Of a stretch of 58,851 bases of DNA, positions 17,495 through 26,167 are shown piece by piece. The first letter of the stretch is position 1; each line of letters opens with the position of its first letter. Under the pieces are notes generated by a model. It was not told the origin of the DNA. It ran no database searches and worked only from the letters and a program-made list of their open reading frames with translations. The translations under genes were made by a program, and so were the position numbers. The stretch is from Dehalococcoidia bacterium (GTDB taxonomy: Bacteria; Chloroflexota; Dehalococcoidia; UBA2979), in contig QZJI01000036.1 of assembly GCA_003599735.1 (NCBI GenBank), positions 1-58,851 on the forward strand. Reading direction: 5' to 3'.

Positions 17495-17878
17495 CTAGTC
17501 CTCGCCGGCCCAGGCGTCGTCCATGTTCGCGTAGACGTGCATCGAGGCGATGAGCGGGCCATCGAAGGCGTAGGCGTGGGCGATGTGCGTGTTGCTGCGG
17601 ATGCTGCCGTCGAGGGCGCGGATGACCTGGTGGACGGCGACGAGGACGCGGTCCTCGTCGATCTCGAAGGCGACCGGCTCCACGTTCGGGCTGACCTGCG
17701 TGAACTGGTACTCCCAGTAGGCGCGCACCTCGTCGTGGCCGACGGCGCGCGTGCGCTCCATCATGTTCGGCCAGTCGATGTCCTCCGTGAGCATCGGGAG
17801 CACCGCGTCGATGTCGCGGCGGTTGAACGCCTCGTACAGCCGCCGCAGCATCGCGATACGGTCTTCGTCCTGGCTCAT
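17495..17878 (-). CDS. SnoaL-like (NTF2-fold) protein
   Basis: A 127-residue protein with the NTF2/SnoaL pattern: an N-terminal helix ending in LRRLYEAFNRRDIDAVLPMLTEDIDW, a GHDEVRAYW segment, then strands leading to HAYAFDGPLIASMHVY. Members include polyketide cyclases, ketosteroid isomerases and many uncharacterised small proteins; no catalytic assignment is possible. Its start overlaps the VOC gene stop in an ATGA, so the two are translationally coupled and belong to the purL transcription unit. Confidence 0.8.
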   Translation of the reverse strand: MSQDEDRIAMLRRLYEAFNRRDIDAVLPMLTEDIDWPNMMERTRAVGHDEVRAYWEYQFTQVSPNVEPVAFEIDEDRVLVAVHQVIRALDGSIRSNTHIAHAYAFDGPLIASMHVYANMDDAWAGED

Positions 17879-18300
17879 CCGATGTCCACCTGTCCACGCT
17901 CATCGAGCGGCCAGAACGGGTTGTGCGCCACCTCGAGCAGGTGGCCGTCCGGATCGACGGAGTAGCCGCTGTCGCCGCCCCAGAGCGCCTGCTCGCCCGC
18001 CTTCACGACGCGCCCGCCGTGCTGGGAGGCCTGCGCGAGCACGGCGTCCACCTCCGCGGGACTCCCGACGTTGTGCGCGAGGGCGATCCCGGAGAAGCCC
18101 GAACCGTCAGCACTGACATGCGCGTCCGCGGCGAGGTCCTTGCGCCCGAACAGACTGAGCACCCAGCCGCCGAGCGAGAAGAAGATCACACCCTCCTGGC
18201 TCTGCGGCGATCGCCGCCACCCGAGGGCCCCTTCGTAGAAGCGTGCGGAGCGTTCGAGGTCGGCGACACCGAGCGTGACCACCGTCAGCCGCTGCTCCAC
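17875..18300 (-). CDS. VOC-family (glyoxalase/dioxygenase fold) protein
   Basis: A protein of about 141 residues with the vicinal-oxygen-chelate fold: LTVVTLGVADLERSARFYEGALGWRR at the N-terminus and DPDGHLLEVAHNPFW at the C-terminus, which contains the usual metal-ligand Glu. Such proteins bind divalent metals and act on small lactoyl, phenolic or antibiotic substrates; the substrate here is unknown. I start at GTG 18300, two bases after the purL stop, with GGAG about 10 bases upstream; the upstream in-frame ATG lies inside purL. Confidence 0.82.
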   Translation of the reverse strand: MEQRLTVVTLGVADLERSARFYEGALGWRRSPQSQEGVIFFSLGGWVLSLFGRKDLAADAHVSADGSGFSGIALAHNVGSPAEVDAVLAQASQHGGRVVKAGEQALWGGDSGYSVDPDGHLLEVAHNPFWPLDERGQVDIG

Positions 18301-18302
18301 GG

Positions 18303-20516
18303 CTACCGCTCCGCCAGCGCGCGATCGAGGCCGGTCTCCCACTCGCCACGAACGGCGTCGAGCGCGACGGCGGCGGGGCCGAGGCGGATCGTGTCTCCCT
18401 CGATCCGCCCGAGCGTGACCGCGGGGACTCCGGCCGCTGAGGCGAGCGCGGCGACGGTCGCAGCCACAACAGCGTCACGGACGGCGACGAGGAAGCGTGA
18501 TGGCGCCTCGCCGAAGAGCGCGGCGTCGAGTCGTGCGCCGACTTCGATGTTGCGTGCGCTGATGCCGTGCCCCGCCGCGATGCACATCTCCGCGACCGCG
18601 ACCGCGAGGCCACCATCGGCAAGGTCGTGGGCGGCGGTGAGGAGGCCTCGGGCATGGGCGTCCAGCACGAGCCGCTGGACGCGCGCCTCCAGGTCGAGGT
18701 CGATCGACGGCAGGCCACCGAGGGTTTCGTGGACGACGTGCTGGTACTCGGAGCCGGCGAGCGTCGAGGCGGGCTGCTCGACCGTCGCTCCGATCAGCAG
18801 GAGCAGGTCGCCCTCACGCGGGGCGACCGTGAGGCAGCGCTCGATGTCCTGGATCACGCCCACCATGCCGATGCCGGGGGTCGGGATGATCGCGCCGCCG
18901 GGCGTCTCGTTGTAGAGCGAGGCGTTGCCAGAGATCACCGGAGTGTTCAGCACGCGCGCCGCCTCGGAGAGGCCGATGATCGCCTCCTCCAGCTGGTAGG
19001 CGACATCCGGCTTCTCCGGATTGCCGAAGTTGAGACAGTCCGTGAGCGCCGCCGGTGTCGCGCCGGTCGCCACGACGTTCCGCGCGGCCTCGGCGACGGC
19101 CATCGCGGCGCCCGTGCGAGGGTCGAGGGCGAGGAACCGGCCGTTGCAGTCGGTCGAGGCGGCGACGCCTTTCGAGGTGCCGCGTACGCGGACCACGGCG
19201 GCGTCACCGCCGGGCCGGATGATGGTGTTGTTCTGCACCATGTGGTCATACTGGCGGTAGATCCAGCGGCGACTTGCGAGGTTCTCCGAACCGAGCAGAC
19301 GCAGGAGCGTTGCCGACGCGTCGACCACATCGGGCTGCGCGCCGGGGTCGACCGCCTGGAGGCGGTCGAGGCTCGCCGGGCGCTGCCCCGCCGGGGGGTA
19401 CTGCGGCGGGTCGCCGAAGATCCCGACGGGCATCCGCGCGACCACGGTCGCGCCGTCGCGGATCGTCGCCATCTGGTCGTCCGTGACGTGGCCGATGACA
19501 TCGGCATGCAGTTCCCAGTGGCGGAAGTGGGCCAGCACGTCGTCCAGGTGCTCGGCCTTCGGGATCACGAGCATCCGCTCCTGCGACTCCGACAGCATCA
19601 CCTCGTACGCGTTCATCCCCTGCGCGCGCCGCGGCACGAGCGAGATGTCGATGTCGATCCCCGTGCCCGCGCGGTTCGCCGCCTCCACGCTGGACGAGGT
19701 GAGCCCGGCCGCGCCGAGGTCCTGCAGCCCCTCGATCCAGTCACCGTGCTGCTCGGCCAGTTCGCAGCACGCCTCCATCAGCAGCTTCTCCATGAAGGGG
19801 TTGCCGACCTGGACGGCGGGACGGTGCTCGTCCGACCCTTCGGAGAGTTCGACGGAGGCGAAGGTGGCACCGTGGATGCCGTCCCGGCCAGTGTCCGCGC
19901 CGACGAGCACGAGCGGGTTGCCAACACCTCGAGCAGCCGCCGACAGCAGGTGTTCGCGCCGCCCGATACCGATCGCCATCGCGTTCACCAGCGGGTTGCC
20001 GCTGTAGGAGGCATCCATCTGCACCTCGCCGCCCACCGTCGGGACGCCGACGCAGTTCCCGTAGCCGCCGATGCCCGCCACCACGCCCCGGAAGAGCCGC
20101 CGGTTGTTGCGGTCAGTCAGCGGCCCGAAGCGGAGCGAGTCGAGCAGCGCGACCGGCCGCATCCCCATCGCGAAGATGTCGCGCAGGATCCCGCCGACGC
20201 CCGTCGCCGCGCCCTCGTACGGTTCGAGTGCGCTCGGGTGGTTGTGCGACTCCATTTTGAAGACGCAGACCCAGCCGTCGCCGAGGTCGATCGCGCCGGC
20301 GTTCTCCTCGCCCACCTTGGTGAGGACGAACGGGCCGGTGGTGGGGAAATAGTGGAAGAGCGGCCGCGAGTGCTTGTAGCCGCAGTGCTCCGACCAGAGC
20401 GCGCCGGTCATCCCGAGTTCGACCTCGGTCGGCTCGCGGTCGAGCATCTCGACGAGGCGGCGATACTCCTCGCGGCTCATCGCCACCTGCTGCAGGGCGC
20501 GGTCGTCGGCCGGCAT
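18303..20516 (-). CDS. purL: Phosphoribosylformylglycinamidine synthase subunit PurL
   Basis: The large ATP-dependent subunit that converts FGAR to FGAM in purine synthesis, using ammonia from PurQ. At 737 residues it is the small-PurL type that works with separate PurQ and PurS. Conserved stretches include [15 protein letters not shown] near residue 40 and [23 protein letters not shown]. purQ lies about 1.3 kb upstream, separated by an opposite-strand gene. No purS is visible in the window. The 704-codon frame on the other strand is a shadow. Confidence 0.97.
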   Translation of the reverse strand: MPADDRALQQVAMSREEYRRLVEMLDREPTEVELGMTGALWSEHCGYKHSRPLFHYFPTTGPFVLTKVGEENAGAIDLGDGWVCVFKMESHNHPSALEPYEGAATGVGGILRDIFAMGMRPVALLDSLRFGPLTDRNNRRLFRGVVAGIGGYGNCVGVPTVGGEVQMDASYSGNPLVNAMAIGIGRREHLLSAAARGVGNPLVLVGADTGRDGIHGATFASVELSEGSDEHRPAVQVGNPFMEKLLMEACCELAEQHGDWIEGLQDLGAAGLTSSSVEAANRAGTGIDIDISLVPRRAQGMNAYEVMLSESQERMLVIPKAEHLDDVLAHFRHWELHADVIGHVTDDQMATIRDGATVVARMPVGIFGDPPQYPPAGQRPASLDRLQAVDPGAQPDVVDASATLLRLLGSENLASRRWIYRQYDHMVQNNTIIRPGGDAAVVRVRGTSKGVAASTDCNGRFLALDPRTGAAMAVAEAARNVVATGATPAALTDCLNFGNPEKPDVAYQLEEAIIGLSEAARVLNTPVISGNASLYNETPGGAIIPTPGIGMVGVIQDIERCLTVAPREGDLLLLIGATVEQPASTLAGSEYQHVVHETLGGLPSIDLDLEARVQRLVLDAHARGLLTAAHDLADGGLAVAVAEMCIAAGHGISARNIEVGARLDAALFGEAPSRFLVAVRDAVVAATVAALASAAGVPAVTLGRIEGDTIRLGPAAVALDAVRGEWETGLDRALAER

Positions 20517-20647
20517 GCGCTACCTCGATGCCACGCGCGGGGAGATGCACCGAGGGTACCAGCGAGGAGGGTGAGGGGGGAGCGAAAGGCTGGACACGTC
20601 TCCCGCAACCAGTTACTACTCGCAGCACCCGAGTGGAGGAGTTCAGA

Positions 20648-21820
20648 ATGCGATGCAGCAATTGCGGTTCAGAGCAGGTGAGTGCCGCGTCCTTCTGCAC
20701 CGCCTGCGGAAGTCGACTCGAACCTGTCCAAGAGATTCGAGAGTCAGTCGCCAACCATAGATCCATGCTGCGTCGAGCCGCGGATTGGGTCTGGAAGGGG
20801 TGGCTCGTTGGGTTTCTCCTGTCGGGTGCCCTCGTCTACATCGCCGAGGGGTCGGACAAGGGAGTGGCTGCGGGCCTTGTACTCGCTGTCGCCGCAGTTG
20901 CCTCATGGGTACTCGCTTGGAACCCCTTCGGTTGGCGACGTTACGTACCTCGATCGACAACGTTGCGAGGAACAGTCACGTCGTGGGGGATCGTATTCGT
21001 CCTCTTCGTTAGCGGACTCGCACTTGCGCCGAAACTTGAGACATCGAGCAAAGGCGAGAAAGCGGAGATTTCGACGCAATCCAACAAAAAGGCAGCGTCC
21101 GGTGACTCCACTGCAAGCCCGACGAACGCAGCCAAGAAATCCGCCACCGCAACGAGTGGCACTGCGGCCACGACCAGCCCAACAGCGAGCGCAACCCCGA
21201 GCCCCACTCCCGTAACAGTCCAGGCAGCAATTCAGGAAAAGCCAACGTTCACGGTCTGGCGCGATGTCCTCATCGGAACCCGTGTGCACTTCGTCGCCCA
21301 CGTAGTGAATGAGGGTACGGTTCCTGTCGAAATCCGGAACATCAAGTATGAGATGCGCTCTGCGACGGGTGCGATTGTCGAAGTCGGAGATATCCCGCAG
21401 GCCTACCCAAACAAGATCGCTCCTGGAGCGAGCGCAGTAATCGGACGGACCGTGCGTGCCGACGCCGCCGTTGCGAACGCAGATGTCGCGAGCGTCGACA
21501 TCCGCTTCGAGACCATTCGCACCTCGTCGATTGACAACTTGTTGGATGTTTCGAACATCTCGTTCCGAGGCAGTAGCCCCGGCGGCCAACCCGTGATTAC
21601 GGGTGATGTCCAGAACAATGGCCGTAATGTGTACGACAACATCCAGACGGCGGTAGTACTCATCGATTCCACCAGTAGGTGGATCGGTTACGTCACAGCG
21701 AGCCTTCCTGTCAGGAGCCTCAAGCCCGGAGACAAGGCCCAGTTCGTCACGAATGCTGATCTCCCCCCAAGCGTCAACACGCGCACGGTGTCGTTTAGAG
21801 GATTCAGCTTCGACAAGTAG
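20648..21820 (+). CDS. Zinc-ribbon membrane protein with FxLYD-like C-terminal domain
   Basis: A 390-residue protein of unknown function. A zinc ribbon with C3-x2-C6 and C17-x2-C20 opens the protein, followed by three hydrophobic segments (about 49-66, 71-89 and 108-127). A low-complexity Ser/Thr/Ala/Pro/Lys linker spans about 130-190. The C-terminal domain (VWRDVLIGTRVHFVAHVVNEG.. and ITGDVQNNGRNVYDNIQTAVVLID) looks like FxLYD, a beta-rich module found on membrane and secreted proteins. I start at ATG 20648, with GGAGG 7 bases upstream. It lies on the plus strand between purL and purQ, and its codon use looks less GC-extreme than its neighbours, which may indicate transfer. Confidence 0.75.
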   Translation: MRCSNCGSEQVSAASFCTACGSRLEPVQEIRESVANHRSMLRRAADWVWKGWLVGFLLSGALVYIAEGSDKGVAAGLVLAVAAVASWVLAWNPFGWRRYVPRSTTLRGTVTSWGIVFVLFVSGLALAPKLETSSKGEKAEISTQSNKKAASGDSTASPTNAAKKSATATSGTAATTSPTASATPSPTPVTVQAAIQEKPTFTVWRDVLIGTRVHFVAHVVNEGTVPVEIRNIKYEMRSATGAIVEVGDIPQAYPNKIAPGASAVIGRTVRADAAVANADVASVDIRFETIRTSSIDNLLDVSNISFRGSSPGGQPVITGDVQNNGRNVYDNIQTAVVLIDSTSRWIGYVTASLPVRSLKPGDKAQFVTNADLPPSVNTRTVSFRGFSFDK

Positions 21821-21834
21821 CCCACCAAGGGAAT

Positions 21835-22530
21835 CTAGACGCGCACACCCACGGATTCGAGGACGGAGCGCCAGATCGCGTTGCCGTCGTCGTGGCCCAG
21901 CAGCGGCTCACAGGATCGCTCGGGGTGAGGCATCATGCCGAGGACGTTGCCCCGCTCGTTCAGGATGCCCGCGATGTTGTTCATCGAGCCGTTCGGGTTC
22001 GCCTCCGGCGTCACGCGGCCGTCGGCGGTGCCGTAGCGGAAGGCGACGCGGTCCGTGTCCTCCAGCATCCGGAGCGTCGGCTCATCGGCGACGTAGCGGC
22101 CTTCGCCGTGCGAGATCGGGAAGAGGTAACCGCGTGAAGCATCGAGGCCGCGCGTGAACGGCGAGGTGGTGTTCACGGGGACGCAGTAAGTGTCCGTGCA
22201 GCGGAACTGCAGCGACTCGTTCCGTACGAGCGCCCCCGGCAGCAGGTGCGCCTCACAGAGGATCTGGAAACCGTTGCAGATGCCGATCACCAGCCCGCCG
22301 GCCTCGGCGTGGCGTTGCACCGACTCCATGATCGGCGCGAACCGCGCGATCGCCCCGGTGCGCAGATAGTCGCCGTAGGAGAAACCACCGGGCAACACGA
22401 CGAGTTCGTCCGGCTCCAGATGCGTCTCACGGTGCCAGACCTTGCGCGACTCGATCCCCACCTGCGAGAGCGCCCACACGCAGTCGTTGTCACTCCATGT
22501 GCCGGGAAAGACGACGACGGCGGCACGCAT
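21835..22530 (-). CDS. purQ: Phosphoribosylformylglycinamidine synthase glutaminase PurQ
   Basis: The class I glutamine amidotransferase that supplies ammonia to PurL. At 231 residues it shows VVVFPGTWSDNDC at the start, LPGGFSYGDYLRTGAIA, the nucleophile elbow GICNGFQIL (Cys) and the catalytic MMPHPERSCEP near the end. It ends 14 bases from the plus-strand membrane gene, which separates it from purL. Confidence 0.96.
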   Translation of the reverse strand: MRAAVVVFPGTWSDNDCVWALSQVGIESRKVWHRETHLEPDELVVLPGGFSYGDYLRTGAIARFAPIMESVQRHAEAGGLVIGICNGFQILCEAHLLPGALVRNESLQFRCTDTYCVPVNTTSPFTRGLDASRGYLFPISHGEGRYVADEPTLRMLEDTDRVAFRYGTADGRVTPEANPNGSMNNIAGILNERGNVLGMMPHPERSCEPLLGHDDGNAIWRSVLESVGVRV

Positions 22531-22590
22531 CGGCGGCTCCTCGGGCGAGACAGTCGAGGGGAGACCGGCCCAGTATACGGAAGGCCGCCG

Positions 22591-24816
22591 TTAGCGCGTG
22601 TCGTCCTCGGAGATCGCGGGGCGCGGCGGGATCGGAAGGTCGGCCACGATGACCTCCTGTGGCGTCTCGGGGCGCTGAGGGGCAGGGAGGGCGGCGCCGC
22701 GGGCGGCCAGTTCACGACGGGTCGGCTCGGGGTACTCGACACGAGGATGGAAGACGGCGTTGAGGGTGGCGGTATAGGTGTCCGCGACGACGCGCAGGTC
22801 GCGCAGCGAGATCGGGCACTCGTCCAGCTGTCCCTCCTCAATACGTTCGCGGATCGTCTGCTCTACGGCCTCGCGGATCCGTTCGGTGGATCGGTCGGGC
22901 ATCGAACGGACGGTCGCCTCGCACGCGTCGGCGATCATGACGAGGGCGGTCTCGCGCGTCTGCGGCTTCGGGCCGGGATAACGGAAGAGGTCGGGCGAGA
23001 CGTCCGGGCGCACCTCAGCGGCGCGCCGGTAGAAGTAGGTGACGAGCCGTGTGCCGTGGTGTTCCGGGATGAACCGCACGACGACTTCGGGGATCTTCTC
23101 CTTGCGCGCGAGTTCGACACCCTGGGTGACGTGCTGCAGGATCACGCGGTTGGACTGCATCGGATCGATGTGCTCGTGCGGACTCGGGTCATCACCGAAG
23201 TTTTCCACGAAGAACGCGGGGGAATACAGCTTGCCGACGTCGTGGTAGTACGCCCCTACGCGGACAAGGAGGGCGTCCGCGCCAATCCGGTCCGCCGCAC
23301 GCTCCGCGAGGTTCCCCACGAGCATCGCGTGCTGGAACGTGCCGGGCGCCTCGTCCTGCAGGCGGCGGAGCAGCGGGTGGCTCAACTGGCCGAGTTCCAT
23401 CAACTGCACGCGCGTGACGATGCCGAACATTTTACCGAGGAGCGCGAGCGCAAGCGCGGCCAGCACGGCTGTCCAGAGGCCACCCACCACGCTGGCCCCA
23501 ACCAGCCAGGGGAGGTCCTCCAGCCGCCGGTCGGGGTCGAGCAGCAGCAACGCACCCGCCGTCACGCCCGATCCCGCCGCCGCCGCGAGCCCCGCAAAGA
23601 CGATGCGCTGACCGCGGTCGCTACGTGTGGCGACGCCGACGGCCGCGAGCGAACCGACCGTCGCCGCTGCCGCGAACTGCGCGACTTCGAGGGCGTTCGC
23701 CTCGCCGAGAGTGGCGCTGGGAGCGGCGACACCAGCGAATGCGGTCAGCGCACCCAGGAGTGCCGCCAGCAGCAGTCCGGCTCCGGCGTCGAGCAGAAGC
23801 GTCGCCGCCACGGGCACAGCGCACAGCGGTAGCGCCAGCACCAGGAAGCGCCGCTGGTCGTCCAGCAGCAGGAACGGCGCGGCGGACTTCGCGGCGAACA
23901 CGGCAACGGCTAACAGCAGGGCAAAGAGCAACCGCCGGCGCGCCCCGGCCAGGCTTGGGACGCCCTCCGCCACGACCGCGCAGGCGGCGCCGGACACCAT
24001 CGCGGCGACGACGGCGGCTGCCACCACCGGCCAGCGCAACGCACCGTCGTTGACCCCCAGCCGGTCGAGCGCCTCGATCGCCGCGGCGTCGACAAGATCC
24101 CCCGTGTCGACGACCGGCTGTCCCCGCGTGAAGGAGACAACGACAGGCGGGGTATTGTCGCGCGCCTGCTTCCGCTGCGCCTCGGTCCGGGCGGCATCCA
24201 CTTTCAGGGTGGTGATGATCAGCGGTGACAGCAGCTCACGCGCAGCAGCCCGCTCCAGCTCCGACAGCGACGGACTGAAGAACCCGGCCGCACGCGTCTT
24301 CGCCTGCTCCACCTCGTGCGCCGCGACAGCGCCGACCAGCGTGCGGCCGAGGACGGCACGGAGTTCAGCCGTCAGCGCCTCCCAGCGCTCGGACGTGAGC
24401 GCGGCCAGCGCCGTCGCGCCTTCCTGCGAGATCGTCGTGCCCGGGATCGCACGGAGCGCGCTCTCCTTCGCGGAGGCGGAGAGCCCGGCGTCGTGTCTCA
24501 CCCGGTCAACCTCGCGCAGCACGCGTTCGAGGTCGGCGAGTTGCCGGTCGCGCACGGTGGTGTCGAGGACCACGACCTCCGGGACAGCGTCGGCCGCCTG
24601 CTTCCGGACGGCACGCGTACGCACCTCGGACTCGTAGGAGAGGTCGCGCGGCGCGGGGAGCGCACGCGCGACGATGGAACCCTCGCGCAGCGGGCGGACG
24701 CCCGGGTAGACGGGGAACAGCGCAGCCGTGAGCAGCAACGTCACCGCGACGCCGAACCACCATGATCGACGGCGCATTGGCCGCGCGGGGACGGGACGGG
24801 GAGCGCGCACGGCCAT
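22591..24816 (-). CDS. 7TM-HD family membrane phosphodiesterase (PgpH-like)
   Basis: A 741-residue membrane protein: an N-terminal transmembrane helix, an extracytoplasmic 7TMR-HDED-like region up to about residue 260, a bundle of hydrophobic helices around 265-480, and a cytoplasmic HD domain with HAMLVGNLAERAADRIG and YYHDVGKLY (the HD metal pair) and HEHIDPMQS. Listeria PgpH, of the same layout, hydrolyses cyclic di-AMP; that activity is a family-based inference here. It starts 21 bases after the yqeY stop. Many neighbours of such genes are ybeY/ybeZ, which are not seen here. Confidence 0.9.
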   Translation of the reverse strand: MAVRAPRPVPARPMRRRSWWFGVAVTLLLTAALFPVYPGVRPLREGSIVARALPAPRDLSYESEVRTRAVRKQAADAVPEVVVLDTTVRDRQLADLERVLREVDRVRHDAGLSASAKESALRAIPGTTISQEGATALAALTSERWEALTAELRAVLGRTLVGAVAAHEVEQAKTRAAGFFSPSLSELERAAARELLSPLIITTLKVDAARTEAQRKQARDNTPPVVVSFTRGQPVVDTGDLVDAAAIEALDRLGVNDGALRWPVVAAAVVAAMVSGAACAVVAEGVPSLAGARRRLLFALLLAVAVFAAKSAAPFLLLDDQRRFLVLALPLCAVPVAATLLLDAGAGLLLAALLGALTAFAGVAAPSATLGEANALEVAQFAAAATVGSLAAVGVATRSDRGQRIVFAGLAAAAGSGVTAGALLLLDPDRRLEDLPWLVGASVVGGLWTAVLAALALALLGKMFGIVTRVQLMELGQLSHPLLRRLQDEAPGTFQHAMLVGNLAERAADRIGADALLVRVGAYYHDVGKLYSPAFFVENFGDDPSPHEHIDPMQSNRVILQHVTQGVELARKEKIPEVVVRFIPEHHGTRLVTYFYRRAAEVRPDVSPDLFRYPGPKPQTRETALVMIADACEATVRSMPDRSTERIREAVEQTIRERIEEGQLDECPISLRDLRVVADTYTATLNAVFHPRVEYPEPTRRELAARGAALPAPQRPETPQEVIVADLPIPPRPAISEDDTR

Positions 24817-24837
24817 CGATGCGCTCCGTGGGCCGCG

Positions 24838-25284
24838 CTAACCCTGGAGGATTTCGCGGGCGACCGCGTTCGCGGCGGCGCCGTCCGCACGGCCCGCGAG
24901 GCGGGCCATCAGGGGACGCATCACTTTACCCAGGTCATTCACACTCGTCGCGCCCGCCTCTTCGATCACGGAGCGGACAATGGCGCGCAATTCTTCGTCG
25001 GACATCTGCTGGGGAAGGAACTCCACGATGACATCGAGCTCAGCCTGCTCTTTGTCGACGAGATCCTGCCGCTTCGCCTTCGCGTATTCCGTGATCGAGT
25101 CGCGGCGCTGCTTCGCTTCCTTCTGCAGGACGCGTGTGACGTCCGGCTCTTCGAGTGGCCGCCTGAGCTCGATGCGGGCGTTCTCCATGCTCGCGATCAT
25201 CAGGCGGAGCGCGTCGCGGCGTGTGGTGTCACCGGCCTTCCAGGCAGCGGTCATTGCCGCGCGGATCGATTCGGTCGTGGCCAT
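24838..25284 (-). CDS. yqeY: GatB/YqeY domain protein
   Basis: A 148-residue protein matching the YqeY family, related to the tail domain of the amidotransferase GatB: SIRAAMTAAWKAGDTTRRDALRLMIASMENARIE, KEAKQRRDSI and VNDLGKVMRPLMARLAGRADG. It is thought to bind tRNA, but its role is unproven. The true start is ATG 25284 with GAGGAGG 5 bases upstream; a longer frame begins 27 codons earlier but has no ribosome site and overlaps the rpsU terminator. yqeY commonly sits next to rpsU, as here. Confidence 0.9.
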   Translation of the reverse strand: MATTESIRAAMTAAWKAGDTTRRDALRLMIASMENARIELRRPLEEPDVTRVLQKEAKQRRDSITEYAKAKRQDLVDKEQAELDVIVEFLPQQMSDEELRAIVRSVIEEAGATSVNDLGKVMRPLMARLAGRADGAAANAVAREILQG

Positions 25285-25330
25285 CGTCCCTCCTCGTGTC
25301 TCGCCGACGTCATGCCGCCGGAGACAACGA

Positions 25331-25349
25331 ACCCCGGCTTTGCCGGGGT
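25331..25349 (-). terminator. Hairpin between rpsU and yqeY
   Basis: ACCCCGGC-TTT-GCCGGGGT is a perfect 8-bp stem with a 3-base loop, 38 bases after the rpsU stop on the minus strand. The following bases (TCGTTGTC) are only partly U-rich, so it may attenuate rather than fully terminate read-through into yqeY. Confidence 0.6.
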
Positions 25350-25386
25350 CCGAGTCTGCGAGCACCCGGCGTCCGCCGGCCTCCGA

Positions 25387-25605
25387 CTAGTAGTCGCGAC
25401 GCGCGCCAGTGCGGGAAGCCGCCTTGCGCAGCTTGCGGCGGCGGGCGGCTTCCTTCTTCTTGCGTCGCTCGGACGGCTTTTCGTAGTACTCGTGGCGGCG
25501 GGCGTCGGTCAGGATGCCGTCCGCCTGAACGCGCTTGTTGAAGCGGCGCAGCGCGGCCTCCAACGATTCCGAGTCGCCTACCGTGATATCCGTCACTCGT
25601 ACCAC
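25387..25605 (-). CDS. rpsU: 30S ribosomal protein bS21
   Basis: bS21 is a small basic protein of the 30S platform near the anti-Shine-Dalgarno end of 16S rRNA. The 72-residue product shows ESLEAALRRFNKRVQADGILTDARRHEYYEKPSERRKKK, the diagnostic core, and a basic tail. The start could be GTG at 25605 or the GTG three codons downstream; either keeps the full core. The gene's presence argues against an actinobacterial host. Confidence 0.95.
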   Translation of the reverse strand: MVRVTDITVGDSESLEAALRRFNKRVQADGILTDARRHEYYEKPSERRKKKEAARRRKLRKAASRTGARRDY

Positions 25606-25775
25606 CCCCGGCCCGGCATCTGGCCGGGCTCCGCATCCGTTGCTCTCAACCTCGGGAGATCCCCGCGGCGCGTCCAGATTCGGCGCGTATTAGCCATCGT
25701 ACGGATGGCGCTCCGACAGCGTCAAACCGGACGTCAGAAAGAGGATAGAAGAGACAAAAAACCCAAAGACGAAGA

Positions 25776-25800
25776 GGACGGCCGCCGGTGGCGACCGTCC
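25776..25800 (-). terminator. Terminator after the two tiny zinc-knuckle-like genes
   Basis: On the minus strand a GC-rich imperfect hairpin (GGACGG..CCGTCC arms with a one-base mismatch, 4-base loop) is followed by TCTTCGTCTTTGGGTTTTTTGTC, a clear T-rich tract. It lies 18 bases after the stop of the 51-codon gene. Confidence 0.8.
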
Positions 25801-25817
25801 AAGATCCCATGCCAGCC

Positions 25818-25973
25818 CTAGTCGGCGGAGGGGAGCACTTTCGGCTGGAGTTCTTCCATACCGCGGCCGTTGACGTTTAGGTTGACGTCGGCCGGCTTGT
25901 CACCGGGCTTGATGCAGAGCACCTCGACCCCGGTGGTCTCGTCCTTGTAGCGCTTGCCGAGTGCGACAGCCAT
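25818..25973 (-). CDS. 51-residue protein, paralogue of the upstream desulforedoxin-like gene
   Basis: A very small protein with GKRYKDETTGVEVLCIKPGD in its first half and LPSAD at the end. It aligns with the neighbouring 39-residue protein along its length (GKRYK, then a turn, then a xG-rich strand), but the CxxC pair of the neighbour is replaced by ETTG here, so it cannot bind metal in the same way. The start at 25973 has TAGGAGG 7 bases upstream, one of the best ribosome sites in the window. The longer frame beginning at 26060 overlaps the upstream gene and is not used. Function unknown. Confidence 0.82.
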   Translation of the reverse strand: MAVALGKRYKDETTGVEVLCIKPGDKPADVNLNVNGRGMEELQPKVLPSAD

Positions 25974-25983
25974 AGCGAACCTC

Positions 25984-26103
25984 CTACAGCTGCTCGAGCG
26001 GCTTCTCGCCGCAGCGCAGTTCCGCGTCGTTGGAACCCTTGGTGACGATGAATTCGGCACCGCAGTCGGGGCACTTGTAGCGCTTCCCGGTCACAGCAGG
26101 CAT
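25984..26103 (-). CDS. 39-residue desulforedoxin-like mini-protein
   Basis: The ATG at 26103 opens a 39-codon gene encoding MPAVTGKRYKCPDCGAEFIV..ELRCGEKPLEQL. C11-x2-C14 and a later RCGE recall the desulforedoxin/rubredoxin-type iron knuckle, though only three cysteines are present where four would be normal, so the metal site would be incomplete within one chain. GAGGGGGG lies 5 bases or so upstream. It is followed 10 bases later by its 51-residue paralogue, and the pair share a terminator. Such proteins are easily missed because of their size. Confidence 0.82.
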   Translation of the reverse strand: MPAVTGKRYKCPDCGAEFIVTKGSNDAELRCGEKPLEQL

Positions 26104-26167
26104 TCGAACCCCCCTCGAACTCTCGCGCCCGGCGAATGTGCTGGCTACGTCGCGCAGGCTATGAGGC

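Noticed and set aside
18567-20681. 704-codon plus-strand frame opposite purL
   Set aside because: The minus strand encodes a full-length PurL; the plus frame has Arg/Val/Asp-rich shadow composition and no family match.
22246-23832. 528-codon plus-strand frame opposite purQ and the 7TM-HD gene
   Set aside because: It crosses two genuine genes and shows no domain.
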